Positions 27,624 to 36,816 of a stretch of 64,000 nucleotides of DNA are shown in pieces. The position numbers and the translations under genes are program-made. The stretch is from assembly GCA_037200845.1 (NCBI GenBank), contig JBBCGQ010000001.1:2678237-2742236 (forward strand). Reading direction: 5' to 3'. The DNA is from Bauldia sp. (GTDB lineage Bacteria > Pseudomonadota > Alphaproteobacteria > Rhizobiales > Kaistiaceae). Below the pieces are notes generated by a model. The model ran no database searches, was not told the DNA's origin, and saw only the letters and a program-made list of their open reading frames with translations. Each line of letters opens with the position of its first letter. The stretch's first letter is position 1.

Positions 27624-28994
27624 TTAATACCGCTCAAACCCACGCTTCAGTTCCCAGTCCGTGATCCGCCGGTCGTATTCGAACTGCTCCCATTCCGCCG
27701 TATGGACGTAATGGTCGATGACTGCGTCGCCGAACGCCGTCCGCAGCATCTTCGACTTGTCCATCAGCGCCGAAGCTTCGCGCAGCGTCTTCGGCACTTC
27801 GCGCAGCCGCTTGCCCTGGTAGGCGTCGCCGACGTAGGGCGCCTCGAGCTCCAGCTTCTGCTCGATGCCGGCGAGCCCGGCCGCCAGCAGCGCCGCATAG
27901 GCGAGGTACGGGTTGAGGTCGGCGCCGCCGACGCGGCATTCGATGCGGATGGCCTTGGAGTGCGCGCCGCAGAGGCGGAAGCCGGCCGTGCGGTTGTCTT
28001 CCGACCAGATCGCCTTGGTCGGCGCGAAGGTGCCGGCCTGGAAGCGTTTGTACGAGTTGATGTAGGGCGCCAGGAACCACGTGATCTCGCGCGCATACGC
28101 GAGCTGGCCCGCGACGTACTGCTGCATCAGCTTCGACATGCCGTGCTCGGCCTTGTCGTCCTGAAACAGCGCCTTCCTGCCGGCGGCGTCCCACAGGGAA
28201 TTGTGGATATGGCTGGACGAGCCGGCGAGATCGAAGCGCCACTTCGCCATGAAGGTCACCGACTTGCCCTGGAGCAGCGCGATTTCCTTCACCGCGTTTT
28301 TCAGAATGACGTGGTTGTCGGCCATGGTCAGCGCGTCGGCGTAGCGGACGTTGATCTCCTCCTGCCCCGGCCCCCACTCGCCCTTGGAATTCTCGACGGG
28401 GATGCCCGCGCCCTGGAGGCCGAGGCGGATCGCCCGCATCACGCCCTCCTCCTTGGTCGTCTGCAGGATGTGGTAGTCCTCGATGTAGCGGCCGGCGGTC
28501 TTCAGGCTGTCGTATTTCTTGTCGGCCGCCGTCTCGTAAGTCTCGTCGAAGAGATAGAACTCGAGTTCCGAGGCGAAAAACGAGCTCATCTTCTGCGCCG
28601 ACAGGCGCGCGATCTGCTTCTTCAGCATGCCGCGCGGCGCGTGCGGCACGTCTTCGTGGTCGTGGTGGTCGAGGATGTCGCAGAGCACCAGCGCCGAACC
28701 CGGCAGCCACGGGATGCGCCGCAGCGTCGCCATGTCCGGCTTCATGACAAAGTCGCCGTAGCCCTTTTCCCAGTTGGCGGCGGCGTAGCCGGGCACCGGC
28801 TCCATGTCGATGTCGTTGGCGAGCAGATAGTCGCAGCCGTGCGTCTCCTCGTGGGCGCTGTCGAGGAAGTATTCCGCCTGCATGCGCTTGCCGACCAGCC
28901 GGCCCTGCATGTCGGGGAACGCGACGATGACCGTGTCGATCTCCCCCTTGCCCACCGCCGTCTGCAGATCCTTGAACGTCAGCATTCCCGGCAT
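27624..28994 (-). CDS. Glutamine-synthetase-family gamma-glutamyl ligase (PuuA-like)
   Basis: This 456-residue enzyme has the glutamine synthetase fold. The N-terminal domain holds FPDMQGRLVGKRM; catalytic and metal motifs are SELEFYLFD, GPGQEEINVRY, AGSSSHIHNSLWD and ECRVGGADLNPYLAYAALLA. It lacks the adenylylation loop of classical GlnA and resembles PuuA-type ligases that join glutamate to amines such as putrescine, ethanolamine or alkylamines. With the APC permease upstream and dehydrogenases downstream, amine uptake and use is a reasonable inference. The oxidase and amidase of a complete Puu pathway are not in the window. Confidence 0.9.
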   Translation of the reverse strand: MPGMLTFKDLQTAVGKGEIDTVIVAFPDMQGRLVGKRMQAEYFLDSAHEETHGCDYLLANDIDMEPVPGYAAANWEKGYGDFVMKPDMATLRRIPWLPGSALVLCDILDHHDHEDVPHAPRGMLKKQIARLSAQKMSSFFASELEFYLFDETYETAADKKYDSLKTAGRYIEDYHILQTTKEEGVMRAIRLGLQGAGIPVENSKGEWGPGQEEINVRYADALTMADNHVILKNAVKEIALLQGKSVTFMAKWRFDLAGSSSHIHNSLWDAAGRKALFQDDKAEHGMSKLMQQYVAGQLAYAREITWFLAPYINSYKRFQAGTFAPTKAIWSEDNRTAGFRLCGAHSKAIRIECRVGGADLNPYLAYAALLAAGLAGIEQKLELEAPYVGDAYQGKRLREVPKTLREASALMDKSKMLRTAFGDAVIDHYVHTAEWEQFEYDRRITDWELKRGFERY

Positions 28995-29024
28995 GACACG
29001 CTCCGCGCCATCTATTGGAACAAA

Positions 29025-29049
29025 CCCGCGCGGCAGTCTGCCGCGCGGG
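29025..29049 (-). terminator. Intrinsic terminator after the APC permease
   Basis: A perfect 11-bp stem, CCCGCGCGGCA with its complement, closes a 3-base loop. On the minus strand it is followed by TTTGTT. It lies between the permease stop and the glutamine-synthetase-like start, so it would end or reduce the permease transcript before the next gene. Confidence 0.6.
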
Positions 29050-29079
29050 CGCGCTATTGTCGAACCTGTAGCCGGCTAA

Positions 29080-30636
29080 CTAGCGCTCGCCGACCGCCTT
29101 TTCCGCCTCCGCGATCGCCGCCTGGCGCGCCGCGATGATCTCGCCCATCGGCGGGCCCTTGAACCGGCGCTGCTCGAAGCCGAACCACACCAGCGCCGTG
29201 AGCACGAAGAAGCCGATCACGATGTACGCGGCCTTGTCGTTAGGCGGCTGGATGCCGAGGACGATGATCAGGATCATCGACAGCACCGACAGCACGGCGA
29301 ACAGCATGAAGACGCCGCGCCCGAGGTTCCACGGTCCCATCTTGTCCCACTTCGGCGTGCCCCACGCGATCGCGCCAAGCACGATCGGGAAGGTGAACGA
29401 CAGGAACAGGAAGATGACCGTGCACGACACGACGATGGTGTAGGCCGACGTCCCCGCCACCGAGATCAGCGACGAGCCCCAGACGAAGAGCACCGACAGC
29501 GTCGCCCCCGTCCAGATCGCCGCCACCGGCGTGCGATATTTCGGGCTGACCTTCGACAGCGCGCCGGAGGCCGGCAGGCCGCCGTCACGCGAGAAGGCGA
29601 AGATCATGCGCGAGGCCGATGTCACCGTCGCCAGCCCGCAGAGAAGCTGCGCAACGAAGACGACGATGTAGACGATCTCCTTGACCACCGGATTGACCAT
29701 CTGGTCGAAGGCCCAGAACCAGACATTCCAGCCCTGCGCCGCCGCCTGATCCATATCCGGGAGCATGAGGACGAAGGGCACCAGGAACACGAGGCCGAAG
29801 ATCGCCGACCAGACCACCGACATCACCATCGCGCGCGGCACCGAGTGCGCCGCCTTGATGGTTTCCTCGGAAGTGTGCGCCGAGGCGTCGTAGCCGGTGA
29901 TCGTGTAGATCGGCATCAGCAGGCCGAGGGCGAACACCCACCAGTTGGAGACGGGCGGCCAGACACCGCCGCCGGCATCGCCCGAATAATTCTTGAACGT
30001 GAACAGGCGGCCGATGTCCCAGGTCGACGCCGCCCACAGGCAGACGATGCCGATCAGGATCGATCCGCCGAAGATGAGCCAGCCCGAGAAATCGGTGAGC
30101 CGCGCGGTCAACTTGATGCCGAGGTGGTTGATGAGCGCCTGCGCCCCGGTGATGATGATCAGGAAGATCGTCTGGGTGACGAGATTGTTCTCGATCCCGA
30201 GCTGGGCGCCGAAGGCGCCGATGAAGAACGTCCATGTTCCGACGTTGATGGCGCCGAGCACGGTGATCAGGCCCAGCAGGTTGAGCCACGCCGTCACCCA
30301 GCCGGTGCCGCGGTTGCCGAGGATCGAGCCCCAGTGGTAGAGGCCGCCGGCCGTCGGATAGGCCGACGAGATCTGCGACATCGCCACGGCAAACGTCAGC
30401 GACACGAAGCAGCCGACCAGCCAGCCGATGCCGATCGCGATGCCGCCCGCGCCCGACGTCGCCTGCGGCAGCGAGTTGATGCCGCCCGACAGGATGCAGA
30501 TGATCGAGAAGGAGACGGCGAAGTTCGAGAAGCGCGATAGCCGCCGCTCGAGTTCCTGGGCGTAGCCCATGCTGTGGAGGATTTTGACGTCCTCCTTCTT
30601 GTGGTCGTCGGTATAGGTCCCGTCCATGTTGCTCAT
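29080..30636 (-). CDS. APC-family amino acid/amine permease
   Basis: This 518-residue inner-membrane transporter of the APC superfamily has about 12 hydrophobic helices. The first helix region FAVSFSIICILSGGINSLP and YPTAGGLYHWGSIL are family signatures of the GABA/choline-type permeases (BAT/ACT-like). There is a soluble N-terminal tail of about 40 residues and a C-terminal tail of about 40. It probably imports the amine or amino acid handled by the ligase downstream; the substrate itself cannot be read from sequence. Confidence 0.92.
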   Translation of the reverse strand: MSNMDGTYTDDHKKEDVKILHSMGYAQELERRLSRFSNFAVSFSIICILSGGINSLPQATSGAGGIAIGIGWLVGCFVSLTFAVAMSQISSAYPTAGGLYHWGSILGNRGTGWVTAWLNLLGLITVLGAINVGTWTFFIGAFGAQLGIENNLVTQTIFLIIITGAQALINHLGIKLTARLTDFSGWLIFGGSILIGIVCLWAASTWDIGRLFTFKNYSGDAGGGVWPPVSNWWVFALGLLMPIYTITGYDASAHTSEETIKAAHSVPRAMVMSVVWSAIFGLVFLVPFVLMLPDMDQAAAQGWNVWFWAFDQMVNPVVKEIVYIVVFVAQLLCGLATVTSASRMIFAFSRDGGLPASGALSKVSPKYRTPVAAIWTGATLSVLFVWGSSLISVAGTSAYTIVVSCTVIFLFLSFTFPIVLGAIAWGTPKWDKMGPWNLGRGVFMLFAVLSVLSMILIIVLGIQPPNDKAAYIVIGFFVLTALVWFGFEQRRFKGPPMGEIIAARQAAIAEAEKAVGER

Positions 30637-30944
30637 GCGTCGCTCCTTAGAGCCGGCGTAGCGGTTACGCGGCTGCCCCTGGTTGCTTGACCCTCGCCGC
30701 GCGACAAAGCCCGCGCGGAACGCCCCTCATACGCACGCAAATTTCCTGGCTTGGTGGGCGGCGGCGTGTGGCTTTCAGGGGCCCGTCTGATCGACGAACC
30801 GCGCCACCCGGCACTTTTGCGGACGCAATGAGCGCGTCCATAGCCACCCCCGATAGGGCGGGCGACTCGGATGTGCCCGTCCCAATGTCATCCTAGTGTT
30901 ACAGGGAATCCGGCGAACGGCAATTGGCCCGCGAAATCGGTGGC
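30637..30944. other. Intergenic region without a recognised gene
   Basis: This 308-base stretch between two minus-strand genes should hold the promoter of the APC permease and the 3' end of the MFS transcript. I see no conserved RNA, no strong sigma-70 match and no convincing reading frame. Confidence 0.4.
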
Positions 30945-32117
30945 TTACACCACCACCGCGGCGGCCGGCTGCGGCCGGTCGGCAAGATTGCGGGCCAGGA
31001 ATACAGCCAGGAGCGGCAACGGCAGGATGAGCGCGAAAGACGCGCGAATCCCCCATTGTGACGCCGATAAGCCCATGATCGGCGGCGTCAGGAACAACAC
31101 CACAGCGTTCATGAACGAGATCGACGCGACATTGATCGACGCCGGCCGGTCGCCGAGACGCGCGGCCGCCGACATCGCCTGCGGGAACGACGTCGCGACG
31201 CCGAATCCGATCAGCGCGAAGCCCAGCAGCGACAGCGGCACCGACGCACCGATGACCACCAGCACCAGCCCGACGAACGAGATCGCCGACAGCACCATCG
31301 CGACCCGCACCGGTCTGTAGCGTTCGATCCAGCCGTCGCCGAGCATCCGCCCGACGACCTGCGCGCCGATCGCGACCGACAGTGTCGTCGTCGCGATCCA
31401 CTCGGCGGTGTGGAACACGTCGCGGAGATAGATCACCGACCACGTCCGAATTCCGGCCTCCAGCCAGATGCTGCCGAGCGCGAACGCGATCAGCATGAAC
31501 GTCGCCCACGTCGGCGTCGCAAAGCGCGGCGCCTCGACCTCGCCGCTGTGTGGGCGGGGCGCCAGCGGCACCATCGGCGCCACCAGCACCAGCGAGGCAA
31601 CGAGCACGACCGGCACCGTCGAGAAGAGATGCACCGCCGGCGGCACGTGCAGCGCCACCATGGCAATGCCGATCAGCGATGCGGCAAAGAAACCGAGACT
31701 CCACATGCCGTGGCAGCGGTTGAGGATGCGCCGGCCGGTGGCGTACTCGATGCGGTCGGCCTCGACGTTCATGGAGATCGCCGTGGCGGTGAACCCCATC
31801 GCCACCAGGATCGAGCAGAAGAAGAAAACGACCGGCGTCGGCGCCAGCGTATCCAGCGCGATCGCTAGCGCAAACAGCGGCAGGCCGAAGGTCAGCGTCA
31901 GACGCGTGCCGAAACGCTCGATCAGGCGACCGGCAAAGGGGAAGGTCGAGAAGGCGCCGAGGTCGAAACCGAGCAGCGCGAGACCGAGCTGCGCCGGCGT
32001 CGCGTGCATGGCCTGCTGCATCTCGGCCAGGCGCGAGAAGAAGCCGCCGATGGCCAGCGCCTGGATGAAGAACACGGCCATGATCGTGGCGGCCGGCGAA
32101 AGCTTCCATCGCAACAT
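30945..32117 (-). CDS. MFS transporter
   Basis: This 390-residue transporter of the major facilitator superfamily has about 12 hydrophobic segments and the inter-helix motif AGRLIERFGTRLTL between helices 2 and 3. The type resembles YbjJ-like MFS members of unknown substrate. It stands alone: 308 bases from the APC permease and divergent from the aldo/keto reductase. No regulator is adjacent to suggest a substrate. Confidence 0.88.
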   Translation of the reverse strand: MLRWKLSPAATIMAVFFIQALAIGGFFSRLAEMQQAMHATPAQLGLALLGFDLGAFSTFPFAGRLIERFGTRLTLTFGLPLFALAIALDTLAPTPVVFFFCSILVAMGFTATAISMNVEADRIEYATGRRILNRCHGMWSLGFFAASLIGIAMVALHVPPAVHLFSTVPVVLVASLVLVAPMVPLAPRPHSGEVEAPRFATPTWATFMLIAFALGSIWLEAGIRTWSVIYLRDVFHTAEWIATTTLSVAIGAQVVGRMLGDGWIERYRPVRVAMVLSAISFVGLVLVVIGASVPLSLLGFALIGFGVATSFPQAMSAAARLGDRPASINVASISFMNAVVLFLTPPIMGLSASQWGIRASFALILPLPLLAVFLARNLADRPQPAAAVVV

Positions 32118-32301
32118 CGGTCGAGTGCCCCCGCACGTACCGCCGCATTCTCGCTATGCTGGTGGCCACGCCGCGCCGCGTCAATAGACGCGGCAGCGGC
32201 ATATGACAGTGCCGACAGCGCTACTCAACGCCGGGTGCGTCATGTATCAACACGGCGCGGAACCGGCGGGCAGATCGCCGGCCGTGGGGGAGATGATCCA
32301 A

Positions 32302-33300
32302 ATGAAGCTCGCGTCGCGCCGTCTCGGACGGACCAAGGTTCAGGTCACCACGCTGGGGCTGGGCACCGCCTCGCTCGGCGGCAACATGCTGGCGGTCAGC
32401 GATCCGATGGCGCGCGAGATCGTCGATCTCGCGCTGGACAGCGGCATCCGCTACGTCGATACCGCCCCCTACTACGGCTACGGCAAGTCGGAGCGCTCCG
32501 TCGGCGATGGCATCCGCGATCGCAAGAACTGGGTGCTGTCCACCAAGGTCGGACGACTGCTCGCCCCGCGCTTCGGGCCGATCCCCGCCGGCGAGAACTG
32601 GAAGAGCCCGCTGCCTTTCGTTCCCGTCTACGACTACTCGTACGACGCGGTAATGCGCTCCTTCGGCGACAGCCTGCAGCGCCTCGGCCTCAACCACATC
32701 GACATCCTCTACATCCACGACATCGACGTGCCGCTGCAGAACGACGCCAGCCCCAGGGCGACGTACCGCAAGTGGGTGAAGAGCGCTTACAAGGCGCTCG
32801 ACGAGCTGCGCCGCAACGGCGACATCAAGGCCATCGGCTTCGGCGTCAACGTCACCTGGCCGATCGCCGACGCCCTCGACCTCGGCCAGTGGGACGCCTT
32901 CCTGCTCGCCGGCCGCTACACGCTGCTCGAGCAGGCGCCGCTCGCCGCGCTTTTCCCGGCGGTGAAGAAGCACGGCGCCTCGATTGTGGTCGGCGGCCCG
33001 TTCAACTCAGGCATCCTTGCCGGCGGCGCCACCTTCAACTACGCCAAGGCGCCGAAGGAGATCGTCGCCCGGGTCAAGAAGATCGCCGCGGTCTGCGCGT
33101 CGCACAATGTCCCCCTCCCCGCGGCCGCCCTGCAGTTCCCGGTCGCCAACCCGATCGTGTCGAGCATCATTCCCGGCCCGCGTTCGCCCGATGAGCTGAA
33201 GCAGATCCTGGGCTGGTGGGAGACCGCCATCCCTGCGTCGTTGTGGAGCGACCTGAAGAACGAAGGCGTGTTGGATCAGGCGGCGCCGACGCCTAAGTAA
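32302..33300 (+). CDS. Aldo/keto reductase (D-threo-aldose 1-dehydrogenase-like)
   Basis: This 332-residue aldo/keto reductase has all four catalytic residues: Asp and Tyr in VDTAPYYGYGKSERSVG, Lys in LSTKVGRLL and His in DILYIHDID. The cofactor segment NPIVSSIIPGPRSPDE is present. The VGRLL and SVGDGI features fit the D-threo-aldose / L-fucose / pyridoxal dehydrogenase branch. The start at 32302 has GGGGGAG 9 bases upstream; an ATG at 32293 is too close to it. It is a single gene; substrate unproven. Confidence 0.88.
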   Translation: MKLASRRLGRTKVQVTTLGLGTASLGGNMLAVSDPMAREIVDLALDSGIRYVDTAPYYGYGKSERSVGDGIRDRKNWVLSTKVGRLLAPRFGPIPAGENWKSPLPFVPVYDYSYDAVMRSFGDSLQRLGLNHIDILYIHDIDVPLQNDASPRATYRKWVKSAYKALDELRRNGDIKAIGFGVNVTWPIADALDLGQWDAFLLAGRYTLLEQAPLAALFPAVKKHGASIVVGGPFNSGILAGGATFNYAKAPKEIVARVKKIAAVCASHNVPLPAAALQFPVANPIVSSIIPGPRSPDELKQILGWWETAIPASLWSDLKNEGVLDQAAPTPK

Positions 33301-33344
33301 GGACGCGCGAAAGCGCCAATCCGTCTGGAGGAAATCCCGAGGTT

Positions 33345-33956
33345 ATGCTTTCAGAGCTCACGGCGCTCGCTACCGTCGTCGTCATCGATCTCGTGCTCGC
33401 CGGCGACAACGCCGTCGTCGTCGGTATGGCCGCCGCCGGGCTGCCGACCGAGCTGCGCCGCAAGGCGATCGTGCTCGGCATCGGCGCCGCCGCCATCCTG
33501 CGCATCTTCTTCGCCGTCTTCACCACCCAGCTTCTTGCGATCATCGGCCTGACGCTCGCCGGCGGCATCCTGCTGCTCTGGGTGGTGTGGAAGCTGGCGC
33601 GCGAAATCATCGCGCAGCGCAAGCAGCACGAGCTGATCGACGCCGGCGCCGAGCCGGTCGCCCCGCCGGCGAAGGACCTCCGCCACGCCCTCGTGCAGAT
33701 CGTCGTCGCCGATGTCTCGATGTCGCTCGACAACGTGCTCGCCGTCGCCGGCGCCGCGCGCCAGCACATCTGGGTGCTGATCATCGGCCTCGCCCTGTCG
33801 GTCGCGCTGATGGGTGCCGCGGCCAGCCTCATCGCCCGCGTGCTGCACCGCTACTTCTGGATCTCGTACGTCGGCCTCGCCCTGATCGCGTTCGTGGCGG
33901 CGCGCATGATCTGGGAAGGCGTCTGGGAAGTCAGCCACGTCGTCGCTGGAATTTAG
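33345..33956 (+). CDS. TerC/YjbE-family integral membrane protein
   Basis: This 203-residue inner-membrane protein has about six or seven helices. The paired acidic motifs LVLAGDNAVVVGMA (first half) and VVADVSMSLDNVLAVAG (second half) are the internal repeat of the TerC/YjbE family, members of which export manganese or move other metals. No riboswitch (yybP-ykoY type) is visible in the short upstream gap. It is a single gene, with substrate inferred only from the family. Confidence 0.9.
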   Translation: MLSELTALATVVVIDLVLAGDNAVVVGMAAAGLPTELRRKAIVLGIGAAAILRIFFAVFTTQLLAIIGLTLAGGILLLWVVWKLAREIIAQRKQHELIDAGAEPVAPPAKDLRHALVQIVVADVSMSLDNVLAVAGAARQHIWVLIIGLALSVALMGAAASLIARVLHRYFWISYVGLALIAFVAARMIWEGVWEVSHVVAGI

Positions 33957-34055
33957 ATCGCGCTAGCGCTGGTTGTGTTGCCGCGGGCCGGCCCTTGCGC
34001 GGCGCGATTCCTGGCGCCATGATCCTCGACCTTAGGTTGACCTCGGAGGGCGACG

Positions 34056-35528
34056 GTGGCCATCGACAGCGACCTCTTTTTTGCGCGGCGCCTGGGCCTT
34101 GGGCTGCGGCCCGATGAGACACTCCCCGCGCCGCCGCGCGAGTGGGCGATGGATCAGCTCCGCTCGATCCCGCCGCTCGATTTCTTCGACAAGAAGGGCC
34201 AGAGCATCGTCGGCACGCTGCCGCCCTACGCCAAGGTCATCGACAATTTCGAAGCAGCCGCCAAGACCTATGACGTCTTCTGGAACACCAAGAACAAGCT
34301 CGAACGCGGCAGCGGAAAGCTATCGAACGACGAATACAATCGGCGGGTGACGCAGGAAGTCTACCTTCCCTATCTCGCCGCGCCGGTCTGGCGTGACACG
34401 AGCGTCAATACGCTCACCGCAGTGAATGGGAAAAGCGGCGTCTTCGAGCGCTTCTGGATGTTCTGGTCCAACCACTTCACGGTTGCGACCGTGGGAGTGG
34501 AGAATCACCTCTACTGGGGCCCGCACCTGCGCGCGATCCGCAACCGCATGACCGGCAAGTTCGCCGACATGCTGTTCGACGCCGTCTCCAGCCCGGCGAT
34601 GCTCATGTACCTGAATAATACCCAATCCGTCGGGCCCCATTCGCGCGACGCGCGCGATCCCAACCGGGACCAGCGCGATCTGAACGAGAACCTCGGCCGC
34701 GAGTTGCTTGAGCTGTACACCGTCAGTCCGGCCGCCGGCTACACGCAGGCCGACGTAACCGAGACGGCGTTGCTCCTCACCGGCTGGCGTGTGTACGGCG
34801 GTCCCGAAGGTTACCGCAGACCGAAGCCCGAGCCGAAGTTCGGCACCCATTTCGAGCCCAATGGCCATGAGCCGGGTCCGCGCACGGTGATGGGCAAGGG
34901 CTACGCGCCGAAGGGCAACGGCCAGAACATGCTGCGCGACCTCATCGACGATCTCGCCGCCAATCCGGCGACGGCCCGGCACCTCGCGGCGAAGCTTGCC
35001 CGCGCGTTTGTCGCCGACGATCCGCCGCAGGATTGCGTCGATCGCATCGCCAAGGCCTACAGCGACAGCGGCGGCGACATGATCGCGCTGCACTCGGCCG
35101 TGGTCGAGGAGGTGCTCGCCTACGCGACGCAATACTCCAAGATGACGACGCCGCAGAACTGGCTGGTTCAGGCGTATCGCGCGACGGGTGTTCGGGTGCC
35201 GATTGGGAAGATCGAGCGCGGCGGCGACGTCGAGTCGCTGCCGCTGATCTACAAGGAGATCGGCCAACCCCTCAATGAATCGGCCCAGCCAAACGGCTTC
35301 TCGGATCTCAAGGCCGACTGGCTGTCGAAGGAGATGCTCGACCGCCGCACGCGCCAGGCCTACCGCATCGGCTCCGTCGCCTTCGACCTGACCGTCGAGG
35401 CCCTCGGCGCCTACGCCGAGCGCCTCGCCGGTACCGACTCATCCCTCGCGCGAATGGTCAAACGAGCGGAGTCACGACCGATCGCGGTCGCCGTTCTTCT
35501 CGCCAGTCCCCAGTTCCTGAAGATATGA
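34056..35528 (+). CDS. DUF1800 domain-containing protein (first copy)
   Basis: This 490-residue protein of the DUF1800 family has recognisable blocks: FWMFWSNHFTV, RNRMTGKFADMLFD, LNENLGRELLELYTV, QADVTETALLLTGW, and a C-terminal SPQFLK. There is no signal peptide or membrane segment. The start is a GTG with CGGAGGG upstream; the paralogue at 36817 begins with ATG at the same position. A DUF1501 gene follows after 10 bases. DUF1800/DUF1501 pairs are common, and no biochemical function has been established. The partner has a Tat signal, so this protein may be exported bound to it. Confidence 0.92.
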   Translation: MAIDSDLFFARRLGLGLRPDETLPAPPREWAMDQLRSIPPLDFFDKKGQSIVGTLPPYAKVIDNFEAAAKTYDVFWNTKNKLERGSGKLSNDEYNRRVTQEVYLPYLAAPVWRDTSVNTLTAVNGKSGVFERFWMFWSNHFTVATVGVENHLYWGPHLRAIRNRMTGKFADMLFDAVSSPAMLMYLNNTQSVGPHSRDARDPNRDQRDLNENLGRELLELYTVSPAAGYTQADVTETALLLTGWRVYGGPEGYRRPKPEPKFGTHFEPNGHEPGPRTVMGKGYAPKGNGQNMLRDLIDDLAANPATARHLAAKLARAFVADDPPQDCVDRIAKAYSDSGGDMIALHSAVVEEVLAYATQYSKMTTPQNWLVQAYRATGVRVPIGKIERGGDVESLPLIYKEIGQPLNESAQPNGFSDLKADWLSKEMLDRRTRQAYRIGSVAFDLTVEALGAYAERLAGTDSSLARMVKRAESRPIAVAVLLASPQFLKI

Positions 35529-35538
35529 GGGCGCGCAC

Positions 35539-36705
35539 ATGACTCCGTCTTTCGAGTGCAGCGAGTCGATCAGCCGGCGCTCCTTCCTCAAGGCCACCGC
35601 AGTTCTCACCTTCGCCGGCCTGCCCAACCTGTCGTTCGCCGCCGAGGTGAACAACCGTCGGCTTCTGGTCATTCTTCTGCGCGGCGGGCTGGATGGCCTC
35701 GCCGCCATGCCGGCGATCGGGGATCCGGGGCTGAAGGGCCGTCGGCGTCATCTGATGCCTGACGGCCTCCTGAAGCTTGACGGATTTTTTGCCCTCCATC
35801 CCGCACTGAGCAACATCCACGACGCCTATGACAACGAGCAGGCACTGCTCGTTCATGGCGCGTCCTTCCCCTACACCGGCCGCTCGCATTTCGAGGGGCA
35901 GGACATCATGGAAAGCGGCATGCTGAAGCCGTACACGTCGCAGACCGGCTGGCTCGGTCGCGCCCTCGACGCGTCGGGCTATCGCGCCGTCGCCATGGCG
36001 CTGCCGGTACCGCTCATTTTGCGCGGCCGCGCCACCGCCGAAAGCCGCTACCCGACCTGGATCAGCAGCCCGCCGCGCGCCGTGTACGACAAGCTCGGCG
36101 CGCTGTGGTCGGAGGATGCGGACACGGCGGCCTACGGCTCGCAACTTGCGAGCAACGCACCAGAGGGCGTCGGCATGACCGCCACCGTCGACGTCGGCTC
36201 GCAGGTCGACATGAAGGTCCTGGCGCTCCAGGCGGCGCTGCAGTTGCGTCTGCCGGACGGCCCGCGCGTTGCGCTGCTCGACGACGTCGGCTTCGACTCG
36301 CACGCGAGCGAGCCCGGCGAATACAGCCGGCTGCTCACCGAGGTCGACCAGGCTATCGGTGTCTTCAAGCATTCGCTCGGCGAGGAAGCGTGGAAGAACA
36401 CGCTCGTCGTAACGGTCACCGAATTCGGCCGCACCGTCGCCGAGAACGGATCGTGGGGCACCGATCACGGCTGGGGCAGCAGCGTGTTCGTCGTCGGCGG
36501 GGCCCTGAAGAAGTCGGGCATCGTCACCGACTGGCCGGGGCTGAAGCCGGCAGACCTGTTCGAAGGCCGCGACCTCAAGGCAACCATCGACGTGCGCTCG
36601 CTCTACGCGTCGATCGTGACGGCGCAACTTGGCATTGATCCCGAGATCGTCCGCCGCGACGTGATCGACAATCCGAAGGACGATCGCTTCGAGGCCTACC
36701 TCTAG
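35539..36705 (+). CDS. DUF1501 domain protein with Tat signal (first copy)
   Basis: This 388-residue exported protein has the twin-arginine signal SRRSFLKATAVLTFAG at residues 12-27. The DUF1501 domain belongs to the alkaline-phosphatase/sulfatase-like fold; conserved blocks include LLRGGLDGL, FALHPALSNI, GYTGRSHF-like YTGRSHFEGQDIME, GFDSHASE and TVTEFGRTVAENGSWGTDHG, which carry likely metal-binding His and Asp residues. It is paired with the DUF1800 gene immediately upstream. Folding in the cytoplasm with a cofactor or partner before Tat export is expected. Substrate unknown. Confidence 0.92.
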   Translation: MTPSFECSESISRRSFLKATAVLTFAGLPNLSFAAEVNNRRLLVILLRGGLDGLAAMPAIGDPGLKGRRRHLMPDGLLKLDGFFALHPALSNIHDAYDNEQALLVHGASFPYTGRSHFEGQDIMESGMLKPYTSQTGWLGRALDASGYRAVAMALPVPLILRGRATAESRYPTWISSPPRAVYDKLGALWSEDADTAAYGSQLASNAPEGVGMTATVDVGSQVDMKVLALQAALQLRLPDGPRVALLDDVGFDSHASEPGEYSRLLTEVDQAIGVFKHSLGEEAWKNTLVVTVTEFGRTVAENGSWGTDHGWGSSVFVVGGALKKSGIVTDWPGLKPADLFEGRDLKATIDVRSLYASIVTAQLGIDPEIVRRDVIDNPKDDRFEAYL

Positions 36706-36816
36706 CCGGCCGTGTCCCCCGCACTGTCCGGCAGGGCTTTACGCCTCGACACGTTGCACGCCAGGGTTTGACGAGGCAGTATCGGTGCGGTTGCGGTCAG
36801 GCGTGGGCAGCGGGCC

